Source of the DNA: CAZCEC01 sp964497615
GTDB lineage: Bacteria > Chloroflexota > Anaerolineae > Anaerolineales > UBA6663
Assembly: GCA_964497615.1 (NCBI GenBank)
Contig: CAZCEC010000006.1
Span: 62,001 to 126,000, forward strand
Direction: 5' to 3'
Length of the DNA: 64,000 bases
Position numbers and translations under genes: made by a program. Of this stretch, positions 39,892 to 48,573 are shown piece after piece. Position 1 is the stretch's first letter. Every line of letters begins with the position of its first letter. The notes beneath the pieces were generated by a model. It saw nothing but the letters and a program-made list of their open reading frames with translations. It ran no database searches and was not told where the DNA came from.

Positions 39892-40539
39892 GTGGACACC
39901 CCTTCTCAACCTTCGCTGCGCCAGCGCAAGAAAGCGGCCACTAAGGAGCGTCTCTACTTCGAGGCGCTGGAGCTCTTTCGGCGCAAGGGCTTTGGCGCGG
40001 CCACCGTGGAAGAGATTGCCCAGGCGGCCGAGGTCTCCCGCGGCACCTTCTTTAATTACTTCCCCTCTAAGGAGGCCGTCCTCCAGCATCTGGGCGAACG
40101 CCAGGCTGAGGCGACCGCCGCGGCCGTGCAGACTGCCCTGGCCGACCCGGCGCTCACCACCCGCCAAAAGCTCGTCGCCGTGCTGCGCGAGCTGGCCGCC
40201 ATCGTGGAGGCCGACCGGGAGCTCTCCCGAGTGGCGGTGTTTGAATACCTCAAGCTCCCGGCCGTCATCATGACTGACCCACACCGCAGCCGTTTTCGGC
40301 AGAGTCTGGGCGTCCTATTGGCCGAGGGCCAGCGCCGCGGCGAGGTGGCCGCCAGCCACGACGTGCAACTCCTCAGCAGCGCGATCACGGGCGTCTACTT
40401 CCAGCAGGTCTTTGAGTGGTGCGCGGCCGACACGCCGTTCCCCTTGGGCGACCAACTGGAAAGGCTCGTCGCCGTGCTCTGGAACGGGGTCCTGGGCGAC
40501 ACGCACGCCGCGGTGGACGCCTCCAACGGCCAACGATAG
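39892..40539 (+). CDS. TetR family transcriptional regulator
   Basis: The 215-aa protein begins with GTG. Its N-terminal helix-turn-helix (KERLYFEALELFRRKGFGAATVEEIAQAAEVSRGTFFNYFPSKEAVL split over residues 18-62) is the standard TetR DNA-binding domain. The remaining helices form the ligand-binding part, with no recognisable ligand. It has its own promoter with a dyad over the start site. The glycosyltransferase gene begins 12 bases downstream, so co-transcription and control of that gene are likely. Confidence 0.92.
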   Translation: MDTPSQPSLRQRKKAATKERLYFEALELFRRKGFGAATVEEIAQAAEVSRGTFFNYFPSKEAVLQHLGERQAEATAAAVQTALADPALTTRQKLVAVLRELAAIVEADRELSRVAVFEYLKLPAVIMTDPHRSRFRQSLGVLLAEGQRRGEVAASHDVQLLSSAITGVYFQQVFEWCAADTPFPLGDQLERLVAVLWNGVLGDTHAAVDASNGQR

Positions 40540-40551
40540 CGGCGAACGGCC

Positions 40552-41763
40552 ATGCCCTGGATCATCCTGTCTGCCCTGGCCTTGATCGGCAGCCTGGCGC
40601 TCACCTGGTGGCTTCACCGCTTCCACCGTTTTGGGCTGCGGGTGACGCCCGGCATGGCGGCCCTGGCCGGCAATGGGCCGCTCATCGCCGTCATTGTGCC
40701 GGCCCGCAACGAGGCCCGCAACATCCGCCGCTGCGTGGCGGCCCTGCTGGCCCAGCGCTATCCTAATCTCGCCGTCATCGTCGTGGATGACGGCTCGACG
40801 GACGACACGCCGCAGATTCTGGCCGAGCTGGCAAGCCGACCTACCCCCCCAGCCCCCCTCCCTGGCAGGGAAGGGGGAGAGCAGCAGGTGCGGCTGCGGG
40901 TGATAAGCGGCGAGCCCTTGCCGCCGGGCTGGGCGGGCAAGCCGCATGCCCTGGCGCAGGGGGTGCGGGCCGCGCCGCCCGAGGCTGCCTGGTTCTGCTT
41001 CGTGGACGCCGACACCTTCGCCGAGCCAGACCTGATCGGCGCCGCCTATGCCGCCGCGCTGACGCATGGCGCCGAGATGCTCAGCCTGTTCACCCATCAA
41101 GAACTCAACTCTTTCTGGGAGCGCGTCATCATGCCCCTGGTCTTCAGCGCGCTGGCGGTGGGCTTTCCGCCCGAGCGCGTGAACGATCCGGCCCGCCCGG
41201 AGGCGGTGGCCAACGGCCAATTCATCCTTATCCGCCGCGAGACGTACGCGGCGGTGGGCGGGCACGCCGCCCTGCGCGGCTCCCTGGTAGAGGACAAGGC
41301 CCTGGCGGAGAACGTCAAGCGTGCCGGGCATCGCCTGCTGCTGGCCGATGGCCGCGCCCTGGCCCGCACCCGCATGTACACCGGGCTGGCCGAGGTGTGG
41401 CAGGGCTGGACGAAGAACATCTATCTGGGGCTGGACGGGCGCCTGCCCCTGCTCATCGTGGGTATCCTCACTGCGCTGGCCGGCGCGCTCTTCCTGCCGG
41501 GCTGGCTTATCGCTGGTGCGGCCTGGTGGGCGGCCGGCGGCGGCCTGCCCGCCGCCCTCGTCACGGCCCAGGCGGCGATCACGTGGGTGGCCGTCGCCCT
41601 GGTCCGCACGCGGGTCTCGCGGGAGTTGGGCCTGCCGCGCTGGTATGCCCTGACCCTGCCTCTCGGCGCCGCCATCTTCGCGGCGATGATGCTGACGGCG
41701 GTGGCGCGGGGAATCACGGGGGCGGGTGTGCGTTGGAAAGGCCGGACGTATGCCCAGGGGTGA
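40552..41763 (+). CDS. Membrane glycosyltransferase family 2
   Basis: The 403-aa protein has an N-terminal membrane helix (residues 3-20), a GT-A catalytic domain with IVPARNEARNIRRCV and the metal-binding motif VDADTF (about residues 157-162), an acceptor-side EDKAL motif and three or four C-terminal membrane helices from about residue 300. The layout resembles enzymes of carotenoid or hopanoid glycosylation (CrtQ/HpnB type). An in-frame insertion after the first beta strands (TPPAPLPGREGG) is encoded by a C/G-rich palindromic repeat. The 3' end overlaps the converging lipoprotein gene by 50 bases. Confidence 0.85.
   Translation: MPWIILSALALIGSLALTWWLHRFHRFGLRVTPGMAALAGNGPLIAVIVPARNEARNIRRCVAALLAQRYPNLAVIVVDDGSTDDTPQILAELASRPTPPAPLPGREGGEQQVRLRVISGEPLPPGWAGKPHALAQGVRAAPPEAAWFCFVDADTFAEPDLIGAAYAAALTHGAEMLSLFTHQELNSFWERVIMPLVFSALAVGFPPERVNDPARPEAVANGQFILIRRETYAAVGGHAALRGSLVEDKALAENVKRAGHRLLLADGRALARTRMYTGLAEVWQGWTKNIYLGLDGRLPLLIVGILTALAGALFLPGWLIAGAAWWAAGGGLPAALVTAQAAITWVAVALVRTRVSRELGLPRWYALTLPLGAAIFAAMMLTAVARGITGAGVRWKGRTYAQG
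40838..40880. repeat. C-rich palindromic repeat inside the glycosyltransferase gene
   Basis: CCCCCCTCCCTG and CAGGGAAGGGGG form an imperfect palindrome. The element encodes the Pro/Gly-rich loop TPPAPLPGREGG in frame, and looks like an intergenic repeat captured by the gene. Confidence 0.6.
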
Positions 41764-43168
41764 TCGCCGCGTCCGGCGCGGCCACTTCGATGACGAACAG
41801 CGCCATTTGCGGCCGGCCAGTGGCGCCCACCACGGCGAGCCAGCGGCCGTCCGGCGACCACGCATAGGGGAAGAGGCTGTATTGTTCGCTGGCGACCCAA
41901 GCGCCCAGGCCGGCGCCTTCCGGGAAGGTCACGGCTGTAAGCGTATGGTCAAGCCCAAACGCGACCCGCGTCCAATCGGCCGACCAGGCGGCCTTCCCCT
42001 CGCCGATCAAGCGCGCCACGCCGCCGGGCGGGTCAATGGGCTGCGTCCACAACGAATAGCTTTCGTAGCCGTCCCGAATTGGGCGCGCGTCCAGCAGCAC
42101 CCACTGCCCATCGGGCGTAAAAGCGTGGCCCCACAAGTGTGTGTATTGCAGTGCTTCGACCTGGCCCGTTTCGGGATGGTAGAGCCGCACGGGCGGAAAG
42201 TTGGCCTCGATGCCCACGCCAATGAGCAGCAGGTGCGGTGCTTCCAGCCTGGGTGCGGGTGCCGCCACAGTGCGCAGGCTCACCCCTGGGCCAGCCTCGG
42301 CCGGCACGCCAAACAACGCTGGCGCCGCTTCGATAACGCCGCCAGCAACTTCAACAACGAGCGGTCCCTGCCGGCGCGTTTCCCAGATGAGAAATTGGCG
42401 GTCGGTGATCCATTCGCCGCCCAGCCAGCCGGTGTAGTCGCCAAGCCCTTGCTCGGTCTCCCATTCGATCCGATGGAGCACCGTACCCGTCGCGGCTTCG
42501 GTCACGGTAGTCGAGAGTTGCAGGATGCCGCCCGTCGTGGTTATGACCGTCGTCGCGGCCAGGTAGTCGCTGCCGGGTGAGAGGCCGGGATCGGGTGGGG
42601 TGGGCGTGGCGTCGGTCGAACCCTCGACCGGGGTGAAGGTTTCGGCGCAGGGCGCGCCAAGCCAGACGGTGGAGCCGGTGGAGACGATGAAGTGCTCCGA
42701 GGATTGCCAGGAGAGCGTGTCGCGATAGTCCTGGCTGAGGATTTGCGGGTGAGCGCAGGTTTGGCCGGTGTCGAGGTCGTAGAGGTGCAGGGTGCTGGTA
42801 GCGTCGACAGGGAGAATGGTAAGGTGCTCGGCTTCAAAGACCCAATAGGCCAGCCAGCGGCTGTCGGGGGACCAGGTATCGAAGCGCACGGTGGCGCCTT
42901 CGGCGATGGGCACGATGGACTCGCCGGGAATCGGGGTCGGGGTGCGCGTGGGCGCCGCGACCGGCGCGGTGGGAGTGCCATCCGCAACGGGTATTGGCAC
43001 AATGGGAGTAATGGTGCTGGTCGTAGGTCCGGAACCGGTAGACGTGGGCGGGCTAGGGGTTGGCGCTAATGAGGTGGCGCTGGGCGCAGGCGCGCTGCAA
43101 GCTGTCAGCAGGCCAACACCAATGGCTAAGTTGAGAAGAGCGGCAAAGCGCCGAGCATTAATGTTCAT
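41714..43168 (-). CDS. Lipoprotein with WD40/TolB-like repeats
   Basis: The start at 43168 (MNINARRFAALL) gives a signal peptide ending in lipobox LLTAC. A Ser/Thr/Pro stalk (about residues 25-85) leads to propeller-like strands with WSPDSRWLAYW, FTPDGQWVLLD and WSPDGRWLAVVG. The 484-aa protein should face outward. The pattern is like that of the lipoprotein at 18087-19484, so they are probably paralogues. No enzyme motif is visible, and the binding partner is unknown. Confidence 0.78.
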   Translation of the reverse strand: MNINARRFAALLNLAIGVGLLTACSAPAPSATSLAPTPSPPTSTGSGPTTSTITPIVPIPVADGTPTAPVAAPTRTPTPIPGESIVPIAEGATVRFDTWSPDSRWLAYWVFEAEHLTILPVDATSTLHLYDLDTGQTCAHPQILSQDYRDTLSWQSSEHFIVSTGSTVWLGAPCAETFTPVEGSTDATPTPPDPGLSPGSDYLAATTVITTTGGILQLSTTVTEAATGTVLHRIEWETEQGLGDYTGWLGGEWITDRQFLIWETRRQGPLVVEVAGGVIEAAPALFGVPAEAGPGVSLRTVAAPAPRLEAPHLLLIGVGIEANFPPVRLYHPETGQVEALQYTHLWGHAFTPDGQWVLLDARPIRDGYESYSLWTQPIDPPGGVARLIGEGKAAWSADWTRVAFGLDHTLTAVTFPEGAGLGAWVASEQYSLFPYAWSPDGRWLAVVGATGRPQMALFVIEVAAPDAAITPGHTSGLSNAHPPP

Positions 43169-43248
43169 CAGACGTGATTCTAGCGCATGGCGATTACAGG
43201 GCGTGCGGTTTTTCATTACCATTCGGTAACAACTACTGGGAGATCGAT

Positions 43249-43989
43249 ATGTCCTCCGTTCTGAAGGCCGACCACGTCTCCAAGCATTACCCCATGGGCG
43301 CCGTTACCGTCAGCGCGCTGGCGGGGGTGAGCCTGGTGGTGAACAAGGGCGAGTTCGTCGCCATCATGGGGCCGTCGGGCTCCGGCAAGAGTACCTTGCT
43401 GCACCTGCTGGGCGGGCTGGACGGCCCCAGCGATGGCGAGATCACCCTGGCCGGGCAGCCGCTCTCCCGGCTCACCGACAACCAGATCACCATCGTGCGG
43501 CGGCGCAAGGTGGGCTTCATCTTCCAGTTCTACAACTTGCTGCCCACCCTCACCGCTGAGGAGAACGTGGGCCTGCCTCTGCTGATTGACGGGCAGAGCC
43601 TGGGCCAGCACCGTGACAAGATCACCGGGCTGCTGGAAATGGTGGGCCTGGCCGACCGCAAGCACCACAAGCCCGACCAACTCTCCGGCGGCCAGCAGCA
43701 GCGCGTGGCGATTGCCCGCGCCTTCGTCAACGATCCCGAGATCGTGCTGGCCGACGAACCCACCGGCAACCTGGACTCCAAGGCCGGGGCTGCCATCCTG
43801 GCGCTGCTGCGCCGGACCTGCGACGAGCTGAGCGCCACCATCGTCATGGTCACGCACGACCCGCGCGCCGCCTCGTACGCCAACCGGGTGGTGTTCCTTA
43901 AAGACGGCCTCAGTGTGCGCGAGCTGCGCAACGGCGCCCCCGGTCACAACAGCCAGGCGATCATGGATGTGATGGCGGAGCTGGAGTAA
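43249..43989 (+). CDS. ABC transporter ATP-binding protein (MacB/LolD type)
   Basis: The 246-aa ATPase has Walker A GPSGSGKST (about residues 45-53), the signature LSGGQQQR, Walker B VLADEPTGNLD and the switch His in VTHD. The QFYNLLPTLTAEENV motif is typical of the MacB/LolD/FtsE group. The start at 43249 (MSSVLKADHVSKHY) is chosen because GGGAG precedes it and the family begins there. The permease gene starts directly after its stop codon. Confidence 0.95.
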   Translation: MSSVLKADHVSKHYPMGAVTVSALAGVSLVVNKGEFVAIMGPSGSGKSTLLHLLGGLDGPSDGEITLAGQPLSRLTDNQITIVRRRKVGFIFQFYNLLPTLTAEENVGLPLLIDGQSLGQHRDKITGLLEMVGLADRKHHKPDQLSGGQQQRVAIARAFVNDPEIVLADEPTGNLDSKAGAAILALLRRTCDELSATIVMVTHDPRAASYANRVVFLKDGLSVRELRNGAPGHNSQAIMDVMAELE

Positions 43990-46608
43990 GTGCTGCATAC
44001 CCCGCCCTTTCTGACGCCGATTGTTTTGGCGTTCCGCAATATGCGCGCCCGCTGGATGCGCACCGCCCTGACCGGGCTGGGCATCGTGCTGGGCGTGGCC
44101 GTCATCCTGGCTATCGCGATTGCTAACGATAGCACCCTGCGCTCCATCCGCGCCGTGTTCGACGAGACCACCGGGCAGGCCAGCCTGGTGGTGCTGCCCA
44201 GCACGGCCAGCGGCGAGGGCCTGGCGGGCGGCACGCTGGCGCGCGTGGCGGCCGTGGAGGGGGTGACCGCCGCCGCCCCCGCGGTCCAGGCCGTCACCCT
44301 GCTGGCGCGCGAGGCCGAGAACTGGCAGATCGCGATCGGCATTAACGGGCAAGTCGCCGGCAACCACCTGGTGCTCTTCGGCGTGGACCCGCGGCTGGAC
44401 CGGCAGGTGCGCCAGTATGACCTGGCCGCCGGCCGCTGGCTGGAGAGCGACGCCTACGAAGCCATCCTCACCGACAAGTATGCCCTGGACCGCGGCCTGG
44501 CCGTGGGCGATGATTTGGTGATCCTGACCCCCGCCGGCCAGGCACGCCTGGAGATCGTGGGGCTGGTGGCCTATGGCGGCGCGGGCCTCATCAACGATGG
44601 CAGCGTGGCCTTTGTGCCCCTGCCCGTGGCGCAGGACCTGTTTGCCCGCGGCGACAGCCTGGATGAGGTGGCGGTGGTGGCCGCGCCCGAGACGGCCGCC
44701 TCGCCCGCCGCGCTGGCTGACTTGAAGGAGCGCCTGGCGGACCGGCTGGGCCAGGGCTATGAAGTGGTGTACCCGGCGGCGCGCGGCCAACTCGTGTCGC
44801 AGATGCTGGCCACCTACCAGCAGGGGCTGTCGTTCTTCTCGGTGGTGGCGCTCTTCGTGGGCGCGTTCCTCATCTATAACGCCTTCAGCATGACGATCCT
44901 GGAGCGCACCCGCGAGCTGGGCCTGCTGCGCGCCCTGGGCATGAACCGCCGCCAGATCTTCCAACTGGTGCTGGCCGAGGCCGCCGTGCTGGGCGGGCTG
45001 GGCTCGGCGCTGGGCGTGGCCTTTGGCCTGGCGCTGGCGCGCGGGCTGATCGTGATGCTGGGCGGCGTGGTGGCGACCGAAATCAACACCATCAGCGTGC
45101 CGCTGGACGGCCTGGCGCAGAGCCTGGCGGTGGGCGGGGTGGTGACGGTGGGCAGCGCCCTGGCCCCCGCCCTGCAAGCCGCGCGCACCTCGCCGCTGGA
45201 GGCGCTGCGCGTGGTGGGCCGGAGCGCCGCCGCCCGCCCGCGCCGGAGCAGCGTCTTTTCCGGCGCGGCCCTGCTGTTCACCGCCTGGGCCGCGCTGTAT
45301 CCGCTTGAGTGGCGGCCGGAGGTGAACTTCCCGGTGGGCAGCGCCGCCATCCTACTGCTGATGCTGGGCGCGACCCTGCTGGTGCCGGCGGTGGCGCCCC
45401 CCGCCGAGCGGCTGGCGCGGCCCCTGGCGCTGGCGGTCTTTGGGCCGGAGGGGGCGCTGGGCGCCGGCAATGTGCGCCGCGCCGCCGGCCGCACCGCATT
45501 GACCGTGGCGGCGCTGCTGGTGGGCATCGCCATGGTCATTGCCAACAGCGCGCTGGCCACGGCCTTCACCCGCGATATTTCCGGATGGATCGAGACCGCG
45601 CTGGGCGGCGACCTGTACGTGCGCGCGCCGCTGCCCCTGCGCGAGCAGTTCGAGCGGCAACTGGCGGCCGTGCCGGGCGTGGGCGCCATCACCAAGATCC
45701 GCTACTTTCCGGTGCGCGTGGCCCCGGCCGACGTGCCCCCCGGCGGCGAGGTGGACGACGACCTGATCTTCGCCGCGCTTGACCCGGCCAGCTACCGCAG
45801 CGTGGCCGATATCGAGTTCGCCGCCGGCCAGGGCGACCCGGAGGCCGCCTGGGCGCGCCTGGCGCAGGGCGACGCGCTGTTCATCTCCACGGTGGTGGCC
45901 GACCTATTCGACGTGGGCCAGGACGACACGTTCCGGTTGGTGACGCGGCGGGGCGAGCATGACTTCCAGGTGGCGGCGGTGGTGGTGGACTTCACCGGGC
46001 AGGGGTTCATCGTGAGCGGGGTGTGGAGCGATATGCGGCGCTGGTTTGGGCACAGCGGGGTGGACCGCTTCACGATTGCGGTGGCGCCGGGCCACACGAC
46101 GGCGCAGGTGCAGACGGCGATTGAAGACCGGTACGGGGCGTCGCGCAATGTGTCGGTGGAGACGATCGAGGAGTTCAAGGCGAAGATCCTGGAGGTGTCG
46201 GCGCAGTCGTTCCGGCTGTTCGATGTGCTGAGCGTGATCGGGCTGGTGGTGGCGGCGCTGGGGGTGATCAACACCCTGATGATGAATGTGCTGGAGCGCC
46301 AGCGCGAGATTGGCAGTTTGCGGGCGATGGGGCTGACGCGCTGGCAGACAACCAAGATGGTGCTGGCCGAGGCCGCCACGCTGGGCGTGATCGGCGGGGC
46401 GTTTGGGCTGGGCTTTGGGTATGCGCTGTCGCAGGTGTTCGTCAATGCCCTCAACGAGATGACGGGGTATGACCTGGTGTATGTGTTCGAGTGGGCGCCC
46501 TTCCTGGCCGGGGCGGTGGTGGCGGTGGTGGTGTCGCAGTTGGCGGCGCTGTACCCGGCCTGGAAGGCGGCGGGGGTGAACATCGTGGAAGCGGTGAAGC
46601 ACGAGTAG
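43990..46608 (+). CDS. ABC transporter permease with two FtsX domains
   Basis: The 872-aa GTG-started protein has an N-terminal membrane helix (ALTGLGIVLGVAVILAIAI), a MacB-like extracytoplasmic domain (about residues 45-270), a first FtsX module (about 280-400, MTILERTRELGLLRALGM), a central helix, a second extracytoplasmic domain and a second FtsX module (about 740-870, NVLERQREIGSLRAMGL). These permeases move lipids, peptides or drugs, or transmit force. Its stop is followed by a perfect 21-base inverted repeat. With the ATPase before and the adaptor after it, a tripartite MacAB-like exporter is likely. Confidence 0.93.
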   Translation: MLHTPPFLTPIVLAFRNMRARWMRTALTGLGIVLGVAVILAIAIANDSTLRSIRAVFDETTGQASLVVLPSTASGEGLAGGTLARVAAVEGVTAAAPAVQAVTLLAREAENWQIAIGINGQVAGNHLVLFGVDPRLDRQVRQYDLAAGRWLESDAYEAILTDKYALDRGLAVGDDLVILTPAGQARLEIVGLVAYGGAGLINDGSVAFVPLPVAQDLFARGDSLDEVAVVAAPETAASPAALADLKERLADRLGQGYEVVYPAARGQLVSQMLATYQQGLSFFSVVALFVGAFLIYNAFSMTILERTRELGLLRALGMNRRQIFQLVLAEAAVLGGLGSALGVAFGLALARGLIVMLGGVVATEINTISVPLDGLAQSLAVGGVVTVGSALAPALQAARTSPLEALRVVGRSAAARPRRSSVFSGAALLFTAWAALYPLEWRPEVNFPVGSAAILLLMLGATLLVPAVAPPAERLARPLALAVFGPEGALGAGNVRRAAGRTALTVAALLVGIAMVIANSALATAFTRDISGWIETALGGDLYVRAPLPLREQFERQLAAVPGVGAITKIRYFPVRVAPADVPPGGEVDDDLIFAALDPASYRSVADIEFAAGQGDPEAAWARLAQGDALFISTVVADLFDVGQDDTFRLVTRRGEHDFQVAAVVVDFTGQGFIVSGVWSDMRRWFGHSGVDRFTIAVAPGHTTAQVQTAIEDRYGASRNVSVETIEEFKAKILEVSAQSFRLFDVLSVIGLVVAALGVINTLMMNVLERQREIGSLRAMGLTRWQTTKMVLAEAATLGVIGGAFGLGFGYALSQVFVNALNEMTGYDLVYVFEWAPFLAGAVVAVVVSQLAALYPAWKAAGVNIVEAVKHE

Positions 46609-46609
46609 T

Positions 46610-46663
46610 GGAGGTCAGAGGTCAGACGTCAGAGTACGTTCCGACGTCTGACCTCTGACCTCC
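46610..46663. repeat. Perfect 21-bp inverted repeat between permease and adaptor genes
   Basis: Arms at 46610-46630 and 46643-46663 are perfectly complementary with a 12-base loop. The arm is made of GGTCAGA-type units (GGAGGTCAGAGGTCAGACGTC is 21 bases, shown here only as units). There is no T tract on the plus strand, so it may protect mRNA or pause transcription rather than end it. Related arms occur at 2893-2932. Confidence 0.85.
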
Positions 46664-46679
46664 AACAAAAAGGGAACCT

Positions 46680-47675
46680 ATGTCGCGAACACGCGTTGTG
46701 GTTGGAGTTATCGTCGTCATTGTGCTGGCGGGGGTGGGGTACGCGGCCTATCGGCAGTACCTGGCCCCCCTCCCGGCCACGCCCACGCCCACCGGGGCGG
46801 CGACCGTCACGCCCGCGCCGCCGGAATTGGTCTCGGCGGAGGGGGTGGTCGTCCCCATCCGCGACGCGGCGCTGGCCTTCCGGCTGACGGGGCGCGTGGT
46901 CGAGGTGCTCGTCGCTGAAGGTCAGGCGGTGGGCGCGGGCCAGCCCCTGGTGCGGCTGGAGAGCGACGAATTGCGCGCCCTCATGGCCCAGGCGGAGGCG
47001 GGGCTGGACCAGGCGCTGGCTGCCATCGCCCAGGCGGAGGCAGGGGTTGAGGCGGCCGAAGCAGGCCGAACACGCGCCGGAGCTGCTGTTGACGAGGCTC
47101 GTGCTGCGCTGACCCTGGCAGTAGAGGCCTCACCGGATGAGCCAACGACAGTCTCTGAGGCGCAATTGGAACAGGCAGGCGCCAGGGTGTTGCAGGCTGG
47201 AGCTGGTCTAGAACAAGCTGAGGCATTAGTCGCCCAGGCGCAGGCGGCGCTGGACCTGGCGCACGCGGGGCTGGAGGCGGCCCAGGCCGCGCAGGCTGCC
47301 GCCGAGGCGCAGTTGGCGCAGGCCACGCTGAACGCGCCGTTCGCCGGGACCCTCGTGAGCGTCAACCTGGAAGTGGGTGAGCTGGCGACGCCCGCGCTGC
47401 CTGCCGTGGTGCTGGCCGACCTCAGCCGCTGGCAGGTGCGGACGGTGGACCTGGCCGAGAGCGATGTGGCGCTGGTGCGGCCGGGTCAGGCGGTGGCGAT
47501 TGCGCTGGACGCGCTGCCGGGCGAGACGCTGGCGGGGACGGTGGTAGAAATCTCAGAGGTGGCCGAGACGAGCCGGGGGAACGTGACGTATGCGGTGACG
47601 ATTGAGGTAGAGGCGGGGGAGGGGCGGCTGCGGTGGGGGATGACGGCGTTTGTGGATGTGAGGGTGGGGGAGTAG
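46680..47675 (+). CDS. Membrane fusion/adaptor protein (HlyD/MacA type)
   Basis: The 331-aa protein has one N-terminal membrane helix (residues 6-24), a Pro/Thr linker, a split lipoyl domain (LTGRVVEVLVAEGQAVGAGQPLVRL at about 65-90 split from TLNAPFAGTLVSVNLEVGE at about 215-235) around a long Ala/Gln/Glu coiled-coil hairpin (about 95-215), and a beta-barrel domain after it. Such adaptors connect an ABC exporter with its substrate. It follows the ATPase and permease genes. In a cell with one membrane it would act on the outer face of that membrane. Confidence 0.88.
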   Translation: MSRTRVVVGVIVVIVLAGVGYAAYRQYLAPLPATPTPTGAATVTPAPPELVSAEGVVVPIRDAALAFRLTGRVVEVLVAEGQAVGAGQPLVRLESDELRALMAQAEAGLDQALAAIAQAEAGVEAAEAGRTRAGAAVDEARAALTLAVEASPDEPTTVSEAQLEQAGARVLQAGAGLEQAEALVAQAQAALDLAHAGLEAAQAAQAAAEAQLAQATLNAPFAGTLVSVNLEVGELATPALPAVVLADLSRWQVRTVDLAESDVALVRPGQAVAIALDALPGETLAGTVVEISEVAETSRGNVTYAVTIEVEAGEGRLRWGMTAFVDVRVGE

Positions 47676-47751
47676 AAGGCAGAGTGGACGACTGACGATG
47701 CAGTTCTCCCTTACCCCAGAACACTGCGGGGGCGAGGCGGCGGTTCGCAGT

Positions 47752-47820
47752 GCGAGATTCCTCACCCGCTTTCGGACTTGAGCAGGACGAGGGGGCTGAG
47801 GCGGGTTCGGAATGACAATG
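47752..47820. repeat. Dispersed GATTCCTC...GGAATGAC repeat
   Basis: The ends GCGAGATTCCTCACCCGC and GCGGGTTCGGAATGACA flank a short insert, and lie between the adaptor and SET genes. Degenerate relatives in either orientation lie at 1666-1686, 52091-52121 and 53957-53992. The 47676-47867 gap has no gene I can support. Confidence 0.5.
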
Positions 47821-47867
47821 ATAGGGCGAGGGCACACTGCGGTGAAGGCAGCGCGCCGCTCAGTGAA

Positions 47868-48431
47868 TCACAGCCCGGCCAGCGGCCCAAGCTTCTGCAC
47901 CGACTGCTGCAAGGCCGCATCGAGCGCCTGGGTCCGGCGCCCCAGATTCTCCACCCGCGCCGCGTGCTCCTCCACGAACCAATCGTCCAGCAGGGGCAGG
48001 TATTCAAGCTGAAGGTCGAGCGGCAGGTCGAAGAAGCTGGAGACGATGGTGCGCCGGCAGCGGGCGGCCCCGCAGCGGCACTGCCACACCGTGCCACCGT
48101 GGCAGTTGATGAGGTAGTCGCTGGTGATCTCGTCGCCCGCGGCGATGGGGCGCCGGGCGAGGACATGGCGCAGGCCGAGGCGGGTCTTGACGTAGGAGTT
48201 GGGGTCGCAGGAGTGGTTGATGTGGCGCTCGGGGGAGGGCATGAGCACCACCTTGCCGCCGGCCAGGTAGTCGCAGTGGTAGTCGAACTCACCTAGCTCG
48301 GGGCGGAGGGGATGGGCCGCGTCCACCACGCGCGAGTCGTCAATGATGAGGACAGTCTCGCCCGGCGCGAGGGCCCGCGCGGCGAAGACGCCGGTGCCGT
48401 GGATGGGCGACGGGCCGGTGACGACGCTCAT
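47868..48431 (-). CDS. SET-domain protein (putative protein-lysine methyltransferase)
   Basis: The 187-aa protein is little more than a SET domain: GPSPIHGTGVFAARAL at the N terminus, the AdoMet-binding motif HINHSCDPNS (about residues 70-79), AGDEITSDYL, and a post-SET zinc cluster QCRCGAARC. A C-terminal helical tail follows. The start at 48431 is chosen because upstream codons have no similarity. Bacterial stand-alone SET proteins methylate lysines on proteins, but the target here is unknown. It lies downstream of the phosphatase and DUF4287-type genes on the same strand, 142 bases away. Confidence 0.88.
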   Translation of the reverse strand: MSVVTGPSPIHGTGVFAARALAPGETVLIIDDSRVVDAAHPLRPELGEFDYHCDYLAGGKVVLMPSPERHINHSCDPNSYVKTRLGLRHVLARRPIAAGDEITSDYLINCHGGTVWQCRCGAARCRRTIVSSFFDLPLDLQLEYLPLLDDWFVEEHAARVENLGRRTQALDAALQQSVQKLGPLAGL

Positions 48432-48573
48432 GGTCGCCCGGCGTCCGGCCGCAGGCGGGCAGCGGCGGTTGACCCCAAAGGCGGGCTTCGCACAACCGCT
48501 ACTACAAGAACCCAAAGCCTGCACCCCGGCGGTGCGCCGTGACCTGCGCAGGTTGGGCACACCAATAAGGGGC

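Noticed and set aside
43216..45177. A 653-codon minus-strand frame opposite the ABC genes
   Set aside because: His/Gln/Gly-rich shadow of the ATPase and permease genes; no family motif.
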